From the NCBI GenBank assembly GCA_024697825.1, contig JAILEP010000007.1:1-64000 (forward strand): 64,000 nucleotides of DNA, read 5' to 3'. Below the pieces are notes generated by a model, which did no database searches, was not told where the DNA came from, and saw only the letters and a program-made list of their open reading frames with translations. The DNA is from Acholeplasmatales bacterium (GTDB lineage Bacteria > Bacillota_I > Bacilli_A > Acholeplasmatales > Anaeroplasmataceae). The position numbers were made by a program, and so were the translations under genes. Positions 29,991 through 39,503 of the stretch are shown here, piece after piece (position 1 is the first letter of the stretch; each line of letters starts with the position of its first letter).

Positions 29991-30959
29991 TTATTTCTTA
30001 GTATTTGGCTTTTTAGCTTCACCTGTTTCTGTAATATCCTTAACTGTTGTAGCTAGGGTTGCAAGATTTTGTAAATCACTTGGTACTACAATCTTAGTTG
30101 CATTACCATTAGCTAAATCCTTAACTGCTTCATAGCTTCTAAGTGTTAATACCTCAGGAGTAACACCTGCATCAGCCAGTGCCTTTAAACCTTCAGCTTC
30201 AGCCTGTCTTACAAGTCTAATACCTTCAGCCTCTGCTTCCTTAACCTTACGGATGGATTCAGCCTGTGCCTCTGCCTGTAAAATCTTAGCCTGCTTTTCA
30301 GCATCTGCCTGTAGAATCTGTGATTCCTTCTGACCTTCTGCAAGTAGAATCTGTGACTTCTTTTCGCCTTCTGCAAGTAAGATCTTTTCACGACGCTCAC
30401 GTTCAGCTCTCATCTGACGCTCCATTGATTCACGGATATCCTTAGGAGGCAAAATGTTCTTAACCTCTACACGGTTAACCTTGATTCCCCATGGGTCTGT
30501 AGCCTCATCAAGAATACTTCTCATCTTAGTATTGATAATATCTCTAGATGTTAATGTTTCATCTAGGTCTAATTCACCAATGATATTACGTAATGTAGTT
30601 GCAGATAAATTCTCAATAGCAACTAATGGGTTTTCAACACCATATGCATAAAGCTTAGGGTCTGTAACCTGGAAGAATACTACTGTATCAATCTGCATAG
30701 TAACATTATCCTTAGTGATAACTGGCTGAGGATCGAAATCCTTAACCTGCTCCTTCATTGTTACTACATAAGCAACTCTATCAATAAATGGTGCTAGGAA
30801 ATGTACACCTACACCCCAAGTTGCTCTAAATGCACCTAGTCTTTCAACTACATATTTGCTAGTCTGTCTAACAATTCTAATTCTAGTAATTAAATAAATT
30901 AAAATAATACCGACTACAATAGAAACTACTACAACTGCTGTAACCTGACCTGTTGTCAT
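29991..30959 (-). CDS. SPFH/band 7 (stomatin-like) protein
   Basis: YVVERLGAFRATWGVGVHFLAPFIDRVAYVVTMKEQ; repeated ILLAEG/QILQAEA heptads. Confidence 0.92.
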   Translation of the reverse strand: MTTGQVTAVVVVSIVVGIILIYLITRIRIVRQTSKYVVERLGAFRATWGVGVHFLAPFIDRVAYVVTMKEQVKDFDPQPVITKDNVTMQIDTVVFFQVTDPKLYAYGVENPLVAIENLSATTLRNIIGELDLDETLTSRDIINTKMRSILDEATDPWGIKVNRVEVKNILPPKDIRESMERQMRAERERREKILLAEGEKKSQILLAEGQKESQILQADAEKQAKILQAEAQAESIRKVKEAEAEGIRLVRQAEAEGLKALADAGVTPEVLTLRSYEAVKDLANGNATKIVVPSDLQNLATLATTVKDITETGEAKKPNTKK

Positions 30960-30961
30960 AA

Positions 30962-31423
30962 TTATTCACTCTCCACCTTTCTAATAATTACCTTGTTACC
31001 TTTTATAGATACAATCTCAACGATTGAATCAGCCTTTATTTCCTCATCTGAATCATCGGGTAAAACTGCAGTATAAATAATACTATTAATCTTTACCTCA
31101 CCAGATTCAAATTTAGATGTATCCTTAAGTAATTTAACTCTTTGACCAATAAATTCATCAGAATTTGTTTTTCTTATCTGACTTCTCATTAGCTTTTTAA
31201 CTAATGGTCTAGTTGCAATTAATGATACAACTGAAATTACTAGGAATACTATAACCTCAACCCACCATGGGGCAAAATAACAAATACATAGGGTCGCGAA
31301 TGAACCAGCTGCAAACCATACAGAAACAAAATCCTGTGTGATTGCCTCTAATATAATCGTAAATACAAATGCTGCAAGCCAAAACCAAATAGTATAGGCT
31401 TCAATATCAAATGCTAAAAACAT
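30962..31423 (-). CDS. NfeD family membrane protein
   Basis: N-terminal TM helices, OB-fold-like IGQRVKLLKDTSKFESGEVKINSIIYTAV; next to SPFH gene. Confidence 0.82.
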   Translation of the reverse strand: MFLAFDIEAYTIWFWLAAFVFTIILEAITQDFVSVWFAAGSFATLCICYFAPWWVEVIVFLVISVVSLIATRPLVKKLMRSQIRKTNSDEFIGQRVKLLKDTSKFESGEVKINSIIYTAVLPDDSDEEIKADSIVEIVSIKGNKVIIRKVESE

Positions 31424-31827
31424 TATTCTGCACCTCCTAAGTCAATGACAACACATTTTTTATTCTCATCATAGGTTGCCTTAAACTGCTTGCTTTCACC
31501 TTTAGCAATCTTTATACCAAAGGCTTCTGCTATAAAGTCCATAAGGGGCTTAGATGCTACTCTTACATAGCTTTTAGATACTGATAAGGATAAAAGTGAT
31601 GATTCCTTAATCTGACCAGATTCTGCGAAATCTCTATCAATTGGGAATACATATATTTTTCTTAATTCCTTATCGAATCCAACTCTTACCTTATACGCTT
31701 CTGCAAAATGTCTTATAAGCTTTGTGTTGAATAATATGTGTCTGTCATAGAATGTTGCTGTACCAGCTTTATCGTCTGGATCAAAAAATTCAAGCATTCT
31801 TATCACCTCTTTACTCATATTATACAA
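31423..31827 (-). CDS. Hypothetical protein
   Basis: ORF overlapping the nfeD operon. Confidence 0.55.
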   Translation of the reverse strand: MYNMSKEVIRMLEFFDPDDKAGTATFYDRHILFNTKLIRHFAEAYKVRVGFDKELRKIYVFPIDRDFAESGQIKESSLLSLSVSKSYVRVASKPLMDFIAEAFGIKIAKGESKQFKATYDENKKCVVIDLGGAE

Positions 31828-31874
31828 ACAAATTTTTATTTTCGCAACATAAATTCACAAAAATTCACAAAAGT

Positions 31875-32720
31875 TTATTTCTTTACTAAAAATGTTTTTT
31901 CTTCATCAAAATCAATGATTCTATCCTTATATAATCCACCATAAGCTCTCTTAAAAGCCTTCTTTGATAATCCGAATGTCTTTTCGATTAGCTCAGGTGA
32001 TGATTTTTCTGTAATAATCATTACACCATGATGATCATTTAAATACTTAAGGATAAGCTCTCTATCGGGGCCAATCATATCCTCTTTTCTAGCATTCATA
32101 GTGCCATAATATTCCTCACCTAGTGCCTTAGTGATAGTTACAGTAACATTTTCACCAAGTCTAAAGTTGCCTCTCTTTTGAGTATTAGGAACAAAGATAT
32201 ACATAGGGTCATGAGTAATAATACCTAAGCCCTTATCTCCAACTCTAATAACTACACCAGATACATCCTCGCCCTCTAAATAATTAACCTGTCTATGTAG
32301 GGCAACAATATCATATCTACCTAAAGGCTTTGCTACAAGCATACCCTTCTTAATCTTTAAATCTACAAACATTTCATCATCAATTTGAGGCCATAAAGTC
32401 TCATCATATGGTAAATAATCTCTAGAAATAAATACATCCTTTGGAGTATTAATATTAACAAATACTCCTGAACCAGGTAGTACACTTACTACCTTTACAA
32501 AACCAGGCTTACCCATACTTACAGTAGGGGCAATCTCTGTCGCAGTAGGTCTTCCTGCCTTATCTGCGTATATGAACACATTTACCTTATCGCCATCCTT
32601 ATGCTCATTAGATGACTGCTTAAAGTGTAATAAAACCTCAGTCTCACCATCACCTAGCATATAACCTAGGTCAGACTTTCTTAATACCTCAAGCTTAGTA
32701 AATTCTCCTAATTTAATCAA
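31875..32720 (-). CDS. CvfB/YitL-type S1-like RNA-binding protein
   Basis: LGEFTKLEVLRKSDLGYMLGDG; PGSGVFVNINTPKDVFISRDYLP; C-terminal GLSKKAFKRAYGGLYKD winged helix. Confidence 0.85.
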   Translation of the reverse strand: MIKLGEFTKLEVLRKSDLGYMLGDGETEVLLHFKQSSNEHKDGDKVNVFIYADKAGRPTATEIAPTVSMGKPGFVKVVSVLPGSGVFVNINTPKDVFISRDYLPYDETLWPQIDDEMFVDLKIKKGMLVAKPLGRYDIVALHRQVNYLEGEDVSGVVIRVGDKGLGIITHDPMYIFVPNTQKRGNFRLGENVTVTITKALGEEYYGTMNARKEDMIGPDRELILKYLNDHHGVMIITEKSSPELIEKTFGLSKKAFKRAYGGLYKDRIIDFDEEKTFLVKK

Positions 32721-32890
32721 TTGCGGTCACCATCCTTATAATTTCTGTCAGTTTGCTTTAAATACATTTCCTTTTTATCATTAAAGGTAGGTCTTCTCTT
32801 TTGACCACTTTCGTATTTTTTAATAAGCTCCTGCTGTTCCTTTGTTAAGGTCTTTTCATCCTTATTCTTATTCTTATCCTTATCTGGCAT
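32717..32890 (-). CDS. Small 57-aa charged protein missed by the ORF track
   Basis: ATG...TGA: MPDKDKNKNKDEKTLTKEQQELIKKYESGQKRRPTFNDKKEMYLKQTDRNYKDGDRN*; overlaps the CvfB start (TTGA). Confidence 0.6.
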   Translation of the reverse strand: MPDKDKNKNKDEKTLTKEQQELIKKYESGQKRRPTFNDKKEMYLKQTDRNYKDGDRN

Positions 32891-32891
32891 A

Positions 32892-33299
32892 CTATTTAGC
32901 CTCCTTAAGGTTAAAGCTTTCCTCTAGCTCTTTAATAATTCTTACAATATTATCCTCTGTTGAAAGAGTATCCTCTCTACCCTTTGCATAAATAATCTCA
33001 AGATAATTGCCGTCCTTATCATAAAAATCTAATGTATTTAAGAAGTTTTTAGAAGTATCTAATCTGTATTCAATAAAGCGGCCAGCATGAACATCGAAAT
33101 CATCCTTTGGCTTTAGGTTCCTAAATAAAAATGAAAGCTTCTGGAAATGTAACACACCATTCTTTAAGCTCATAATGAAATCCGCAGATCCCTCATTATA
33201 TATTTTTCCACCATTTAATTTTAATGATACGAAGCATGGCTTCAATCCCTTTAATAAACCATTCTTTCTCATATCCATTAAATACGCTCTTCTATCCAT
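32892..33299 (-). CDS. Hypothetical protein
   Basis: ORF only; same operon orientation. Confidence 0.55.
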   Translation of the reverse strand: MDRRAYLMDMRKNGLLKGLKPCFVSLKLNGGKIYNEGSADFIMSLKNGVLHFQKLSFLFRNLKPKDDFDVHAGRFIEYRLDTSKNFLNTLDFYDKDGNYLEIIYAKGREDTLSTEDNIVRIIKELEESFNLKEAK

Positions 33300-33387
33300 A
33301 ATTAAAACACCTCTCGACCATTATACCATATTTTTATTAATAAATATTTATTTTTGACCAATTACCCAAAAATGGCTATATTGCTTG

Positions 33388-33416
33388 TTGACAAGCGCTT
33401 TCATAAGTGGTATTAT
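33388..33416 (+). promoter_or_regulatory. Promoter with cre-like core between -35 and -10
   Basis: TTGACA-17 nt-TATTAT; spacer contains AAGCGCTT/TTCA. Confidence 0.6.
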
Positions 33417-33465
33417 AATAAGTGCAAAAGATAATAACTTTTCAAAATAATCTCTCCCAAAAAGG

Positions 33466-33498
33466 AAAGAGCCACCGGACCTTATTCGGTGGCTCTTT
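33466..33498. terminator. Bidirectional terminator
   Basis: AAAGAGCCACCG-gaccttatt-CGGTGGCTCTTT. Confidence 0.85.
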
Positions 33499-33503
33499 CT
33501 ATT

Positions 33504-34412
33504 TTATTTTCTCTTTTTATTATCATCTAATCCTGCTAAAAGATTATATACAGTTTTATTAACTGGAGTCTCTATTTGAGCCTTTTTAGCAAGCTCTAGG
33601 AAAGTCTCTCCAAATGATGAAAGCTCATTTAATCCACCCTTATTAAAATCAACAGTAAGTGATGTTACTCGGTCAGATTTAAAATTATTAATCATATTCT
33701 TTAATCCTAAAATATCATCAGGAGTTAAACCAATATTATAATACATAGATACCTCATATATTTCATCTACCATATTGAATAATACCTCCTTAACTAAAGG
33801 ATGAGACATATCCATATATGTTGCATTACATAAGGCAGATACCTGATTAATTGCAAGATTTAATGTCCATTTATCCCAGACTCTTCTTTTCATATTATGA
33901 TAAATATGATTATTCATATGATATTTATCTAATATTTTCTTTAAAGGTCTTAATGGCCATCTTAAAACATAATTATATTCATCTCCAAATTGAAAATTAA
34001 TAATCTTAGATGTTTTACATACATTTCCTATCTTATTAGATTCAACATTAATTACTCCATATAATACTCTATTAAATGGATAATAATCCTTTCTTACATC
34101 ATGGGCAGTAATGCCATTTAGCATAGGAAGAAAGACTGTATATTTATTAGAGAATTTCTTTAAAGCCTCTAAAGAATCCTTAAGCTGGTAATTCTTTAAG
34201 GCAATAATGATAATATCCATAATTCCACTAGTTATATAATTTGGATTGTATTTAATATCATTAATTATAATTCCATCACTTTCATATCTTTTCTTTCTAT
34301 CCTCATCGACAAGGATATATAAATCCTTATAATCCTTTAGCTCATGATAGATTGCACATCCTACACCACCAAAGCCATAAATTCCAATTTTTAGCATTTT
34401 AGCACCACCCAA
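33504..34412 (-). CDS. Ketopantoate reductase (ApbA/PanE)-like protein
   Basis: KIGIYGFGGVGCAIYHEL Rossmann; NGITAHDVRKDYYPFNRVLYGVINVES; VWDKWTLNLAINQVSALCNAT. Confidence 0.8.
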   Translation of the reverse strand: MGGAKMLKIGIYGFGGVGCAIYHELKDYKDLYILVDEDRKKRYESDGIIINDIKYNPNYITSGIMDIIIIALKNYQLKDSLEALKKFSNKYTVFLPMLNGITAHDVRKDYYPFNRVLYGVINVESNKIGNVCKTSKIINFQFGDEYNYVLRWPLRPLKKILDKYHMNNHIYHNMKRRVWDKWTLNLAINQVSALCNATYMDMSHPLVKEVLFNMVDEIYEVSMYYNIGLTPDDILGLKNMINNFKSDRVTSLTVDFNKGGLNELSSFGETFLELAKKAQIETPVNKTVYNLLAGLDDNKKRK

Positions 34413-34463
34413 TCAGATTATACCATATAAAATGAAAAATCCGGTAAAAACCGGATTTATTCA

Positions 34464-37400
34464 TTAATTAGACCCATGAGGATTTAGCTTATTCTTAGAT
34501 TCATCTAAGGCTTGATCACCATTATCTACGATATAGCCTGAATCATCGCCTTCTACTTCCTTACCACTTGCAAGGATACCATCCTCACCCTTATAGAATT
34601 CTGTTCTGAAGGTTGTCTTTTCAATTATCTTATCACATAGCATTAAGCACTGAGGTAGAGCAAAGATAATCATTAATACTGATATTAAGCAGCCTCTTGA
34701 TAATAATAGACCTAAATCAGAAATAATAGATACCTTAGATACTAAGCCAATGATTAGTGTAGCTAAAACTAGGATTGAACCAGATGTTAGAATAGTTGAA
34801 ATGCTTGATGACATTGCAAGAGACATTGAATCCATTACACCATAGCTCTTTCTATTTTCCTTATAATTATTAGTTAATAAAATACCATAATCAATTGTCG
34901 CACCCATTTGTACACACATAACAACGATATAGCATACAAAGAAGATATTGTTACCAGTCATTGTAGAAATACCCATTGTTACCCAAATAGCACCCTGGAT
35001 TAATACTGTTAATAATACTGGGACAAAATATGACTTAAATGTTATTGCAATAATTAATAGGATTGCAATGAATGAAATTAAATTAACTAATACAATATCC
35101 TGATTAAATACATCCTTAATCTGTGAATATACAAATGATTCACTTACAACCTCTACATCTGAATATGTCGAATATAAATGATCTGTAATTTCATTAATTG
35201 CAGTAAATGTATCCTCACTAGATACTGGCATATTGAAATTGAAGATTACTCTAATATAATTATCAGATTCAAACATAGAGAATGATTCATAATTATTACT
35301 AAATTCTGCTTGTAATGTATTTACATATTCCTCATTCTTAAAATATTGAGTAGTTGATAATGTTGCAAATAGCTGATAATTAGTAATATTACCATTAGTA
35401 AATAATAAATCTAATGTATCACTATCAAGACCATAATTATATAAAACATCTTCCTTTGTTAATTCTAAATCACGATCAGGAATCTGGCTATATTTAGCCT
35501 CAATTAATGACTGCATAGCATTACCATATAATGTAGGGATAGTCTTTAATGAGCTTGCTTGAATAATTAAATAATTAGGAGTTGTTGTATTACCATTTAA
35601 TAATAAATCAGCTGTATCAGAATCAATAAATGGATAATTAGACATAATAGCTTCCTTATTTAAATCAGCTGTAATAGTCTTATATTTCTTATATGTTGCG
35701 GCAACAACAGTATCAGTTGAATCTAGCTTTCCTGCCTCTACTGCCGCAATATAAGTCTTCATTGCATTAACTGTGACCTCATTAACTGAGCCATCCTCAT
35801 TAAATACATTAGCATTTACTAAATCTGAATATGATGAATCAATATCAGCCTGAACCTGGCTAAAGGCTGCACTTGCATAATTGTTATCTACTACAAATTT
35901 TAATACCTCATATGTAGTCATTGAATCACTACCAGCTGCGGCATATACCTGATTAACTACTGTACTATTTAATGAATTAGCAGTCGCGAATTCACTTGCA
36001 GTAAGCTTTGTTGTATAAACTGTATTTACCTGATCAATTAAAGCCTGAGAGGCATCAGTAATCTTTTTAGCACCCTCATTCTTAGTTGCGTATTCAATTA
36101 CATCATAAACATTTGCGACTAAATTACCTTCACTATCAGTAGTTGTTAATCCTTCAGCCTCCATATAGCTATATAGAGTTGCCATAGCGCGCTTATTAGC
36201 ACCTAATGAATCAGCGCTTAAGAAGATTTCTGCAAACTGATCTGATGTTAAATTTAAATAAACACCATATGTACTATAGCCCTGAGCGGAATTAATTACA
36301 TTTTCACCATTATATGTATAATTCTTCATATAGGCTATGATTTCTTCCTCTTCTGATGCAATTTCTTCCTTAGTCTTATTATCCTTATTAATTAATACTA
36401 CTAAGGTATTTTGCGTACCAAATGAATCAGTAATAGCCTTATCATCTACATTGACCTGTGCATTAGTATCAGTTGATGCCTTTAATGTAAAATTATATTC
36501 TGAATTAAAATTGAAGATGGCACCTACAATAACTAAAGCTAAAACTATTACTGGAATTGCAATTCTAGTTTTCTTTTGGAAGCCTGCAATAGTATGAACC
36601 TTTTTACCAGCCTTAGCCTTTTTATTATTATGCGCTTGAATCTTTTCATGAATTAATATATCAATAGGCTTATGACTTGTCTTAACCAATAGCTTATCAA
36701 AGATTAATAATAATGATGGCATGAATAGGAATACTGATAATAAGCTTAATAAAATACCCTTTGCAAGAACTAAGCCAATATCAAATCCAATTGAGAAGCT
36801 CATAAACATTAAAGCTACTAAGCCTGCAATAGTTGTAATTGAAGATGATGATACAGGGGCGAAGCTTCTTGCAAGAGCGTTAGCCATTGCCTCCTTTTTA
36901 TCCGCTGTCTTCTCCTTTTCCTCACGATATGCATGAAGTAATACAATTGAATAATCCATAGATAATGCTAGCTGCATTACAGCTGCGATACTCTTAGTAA
37001 TAAATGACATTGAATTACCAATATATGGAATATAATTTAATAATATATTAGTACCCATATTAATTAGGATAGCACCACCAGCAATTACCATAAATATTAC
37101 TGGTTCTACCCATGAATTAGATGTAATTGCTAAAATCACAAATACTACCAAAACTACAATAATAAGGATAATAACCATATCCCTATCTAGAGCCTCGGTT
37201 AAAAACTGGCTTGTTACAGAACCACCATTTAATGATACTGTATAATCCTTAACTGCATCTCTAATATTATCTAATGTTTCATATGATTCAGTATCAAAAT
37301 TACCTGTTGTAAGGAATACCTTAAATAAGGCTTCCTTTGTTTCACTATTATAATATTCAGTATCACTTGCACTTGAAGCGAATACTACCTCACTTACACC

Positions 37401-37688
37401 ATCAACCTCAGAAATTATAACCTTAATTTCAGAAGCCTCACTATAAGTGACGTCACTTACCATAACCTGGCACTGACCAACTGATCCAAATTCGTCCTCC
37501 ATTGTTGTTAGGGCAACAGTTGAAGATGAATCAGAATCAAGATACTGCATAAGATTGTAATTGATGTTTACCTGAGTCATTAGGAAGGCAGATAAGCCTA
37601 CTAATACTACGAAAACACCAAGTAACCAATATCTTGCGCGAACGATAAAATTACTTATCTTTTTCATAATCTCTACTCCTCTTTCCAA
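34464..37688 (-). CDS. MMPL/RND-family transporter
   Basis: Two 12-TM-like halves; QLALSMDYSIVLLHAYREEKE; QMGATIDYGILLTNNYKENR. Confidence 0.88.
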   Translation of the reverse strand: MERGVEIMKKISNFIVRARYWLLGVFVVLVGLSAFLMTQVNINYNLMQYLDSDSSSTVALTTMEDEFGSVGQCQVMVSDVTYSEASEIKVIISEVDGVSEVVFASSASDTEYYNSETKEALFKVFLTTGNFDTESYETLDNIRDAVKDYTVSLNGGSVTSQFLTEALDRDMVIILIIVVLVVFVILAITSNSWVEPVIFMVIAGGAILINMGTNILLNYIPYIGNSMSFITKSIAAVMQLALSMDYSIVLLHAYREEKEKTADKKEAMANALARSFAPVSSSSITTIAGLVALMFMSFSIGFDIGLVLAKGILLSLLSVFLFMPSLLLIFDKLLVKTSHKPIDILIHEKIQAHNNKKAKAGKKVHTIAGFQKKTRIAIPVIVLALVIVGAIFNFNSEYNFTLKASTDTNAQVNVDDKAITDSFGTQNTLVVLINKDNKTKEEIASEEEEIIAYMKNYTYNGENVINSAQGYSTYGVYLNLTSDQFAEIFLSADSLGANKRAMATLYSYMEAEGLTTTDSEGNLVANVYDVIEYATKNEGAKKITDASQALIDQVNTVYTTKLTASEFATANSLNSTVVNQVYAAAGSDSMTTYEVLKFVVDNNYASAAFSQVQADIDSSYSDLVNANVFNEDGSVNEVTVNAMKTYIAAVEAGKLDSTDTVVAATYKKYKTITADLNKEAIMSNYPFIDSDTADLLLNGNTTTPNYLIIQASSLKTIPTLYGNAMQSLIEAKYSQIPDRDLELTKEDVLYNYGLDSDTLDLLFTNGNITNYQLFATLSTTQYFKNEEYVNTLQAEFSNNYESFSMFESDNYIRVIFNFNMPVSSEDTFTAINEITDHLYSTYSDVEVVSESFVYSQIKDVFNQDIVLVNLISFIAILLIIAITFKSYFVPVLLTVLIQGAIWVTMGISTMTGNNIFFVCYIVVMCVQMGATIDYGILLTNNYKENRKSYGVMDSMSLAMSSSISTILTSGSILVLATLIIGLVSKVSIISDLGLLLSRGCLISVLMIIFALPQCLMLCDKIIEKTTFRTEFYKGEDGILASGKEVEGDDSGYIVDNGDQALDESKNKLNPHGSN

Positions 37689-37709
37689 ATATTACACAAG
37701 TATTTTTAT

Positions 37710-37746
37710 TTATACACTTGTATAATTTATTTAATACGTGTATAAT
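37710..37746. promoter_or_regulatory. Tandem TetR-type operator candidates
   Basis: TTATACA-CT-TGTATAA (37710-37725) and ATAC-GT-GTAT-containing site (about 37733-37746). Confidence 0.55.
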
Positions 37747-37842
37747 TTTAATACAATTGATAAATATTTCAAGGCTACCTGCTTAAACTATAGTTTACAG
37801 GTAGTCGATATATTTATACAATTGCTAAGGAGTGTATAAATT

Positions 37843-38433
37843 ATGGAATATAAAGAGGATTTAAGAATCCAAAAGACTAGAAGAGATTTAAGAGGGGCTA
37901 TTATTGAATTAATCAAGCAAAAGCCAATTGAAAAGATAAGTGTAAAGGAAATTTGCGATACTGCACTTATTACTAGAATGACATTCTATAAATATTATGA
38001 GGATAAATATCAGTTATTAGATGATACATTTATTGAAATAAAGGATCAAATATTAGCATCAGTTCCAACACAGGATGTTACATCTACTGAAGATGCGACT
38101 AAATATACATGTGAGCTAATTACTGCAGTTATCAATTTCATTCAGAAGAATTTTGATATTATTCAGGCTCTAAAGAAAAATAGCAATAACGAAATAATGG
38201 CAATGATTACTAATATTGCAGAAGGTGCTATTTCTGAATTATTAGATAAGGCATCTAAGATTAGACCACTTAGATATCCAATTCCTATGACTTCTTCCTT
38301 TGTCTTTGGTGGATTTATGGGAACATTAAATTATTGGCTTGAGCATCCAAGTGATGAAAACTTTAAAAATGTAAATCTATTAGTTCAGGATGTTAAAAAT
38401 AATATCTTAAAGCCTGAATTCCTATATCTATAA
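37843..38433 (+). CDS. TetR family transcriptional regulator
   Basis: RRDLRGAIIELIKQKPIEKISVKEICDTALITRMTFYKYYEDKYQLLD. Confidence 0.9.
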   Translation: MEYKEDLRIQKTRRDLRGAIIELIKQKPIEKISVKEICDTALITRMTFYKYYEDKYQLLDDTFIEIKDQILASVPTQDVTSTEDATKYTCELITAVINFIQKNFDIIQALKKNSNNEIMAMITNIAEGAISELLDKASKIRPLRYPIPMTSSFVFGGFMGTLNYWLEHPSDENFKNVNLLVQDVKNNILKPEFLYL

Positions 38434-38478
38434 AAAAAATACTGTGCGCTTGCACAGTATTTCTTTTTTATCGTAATA

Positions 38479-39468
38479 TTATAGATTTCTAATGATTGCT
38501 GCAGTTAATTCCTGAGTATTAGACTTACCACCTAAATCCTGAGTTAAATCCTCACGGTTTTCAAGTGTCTTTAAAATAGCCTTAGTAATCTTTTCTGCAA
38601 CGTCATCCTTACCGATATGCTTAAGCATCATACAAGCTGCCTGAAGTAATGCGATAGGGTTAGCCTTGTTCTGACCTGCGATATCTGGAGCTGAACCATG
38701 TACAGCCTCAAAAATTGCAACATCCTTACCTAAGTTAGCACCAGGTACTAGACCTAAGCCACCAACTAAACCAGCAATTAAATCAGAGATAATATCACCA
38801 TATAGGTTTGGAGCTACTAATACATCGTACTTTTCAGGGTACATAACTAGCTGCATACACATATTATCAACGATCTTCTTATCTGGTTCAATACCAGGGT
38901 ATTCCTTAGCGATTTCTTCAAATCTCTGTAGGAATAAGCCATCAGACTTCTTTAGGATATTTGCCTTATGAATACAAGTTACCTTCTTACGTCCATTGTT
39001 CTTAGCATATTCAAATGCGAATCTAATGATTCTATCAGATGCAGGAACTGTAATTCTCTTAATAGCCTCAAAGCCATTTTCAATTTCATGCTCCTCACCA
39101 ATATATAAATCCTCAGTATTTTCTCTAACTGTTACGATATCAACATTAGGATACTTAGAAATATTCTTAATTGAATAAGCAGGTCTTAAATTAATATATA
39201 AGTCATACTTTAAACGTAGCTGAACGTTAACTGACTTAAAGCCCTTACCGATAGGTGTAGTAACAGGACCCTTTAAAGCAACCTTATACTTAGCGATTGC
39301 ATCAAAAGTTTCTTGTGGGATTAAAGCACCAGTCTTATTGTATGCACCCTCACCAATCTCATAAGTGTGGTAGCATAAATCAGCACCAGCCTTGTCTAAA
39401 ATTTCTGTTACGGCCTTTGTAATTTCAGGACCGATTCCATCACCTGGAAGTAATACGATATCTGTCAT
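38479..39468 (-). CDS. Isocitrate/isopropylmalate dehydrogenase family (NAD-type IDH)
   Basis: LLPGDGIGPEIT; TVRENTEDLYIGEEHE; NLYGDIISDLIAGLVGGLGLVPGAN. Confidence 0.9.
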   Translation of the reverse strand: MTDIVLLPGDGIGPEITKAVTEILDKAGADLCYHTYEIGEGAYNKTGALIPQETFDAIAKYKVALKGPVTTPIGKGFKSVNVQLRLKYDLYINLRPAYSIKNISKYPNVDIVTVRENTEDLYIGEEHEIENGFEAIKRITVPASDRIIRFAFEYAKNNGRKKVTCIHKANILKKSDGLFLQRFEEIAKEYPGIEPDKKIVDNMCMQLVMYPEKYDVLVAPNLYGDIISDLIAGLVGGLGLVPGANLGKDVAIFEAVHGSAPDIAGQNKANPIALLQAACMMLKHIGKDDVAEKITKAILKTLENREDLTQDLGGKSNTQELTAAIIRNL

Positions 39469-39503
39469 TTTAATTTCTCCTCGTCTTTATATTTTATTAC
39501 TAA

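Noticed and set aside
30209-30400. 63-aa Arg/Lys-rich overlapping ORF within the SPFH gene
   Set aside because: Out-of-frame reading of the internal heptad repeats, not an independent gene.
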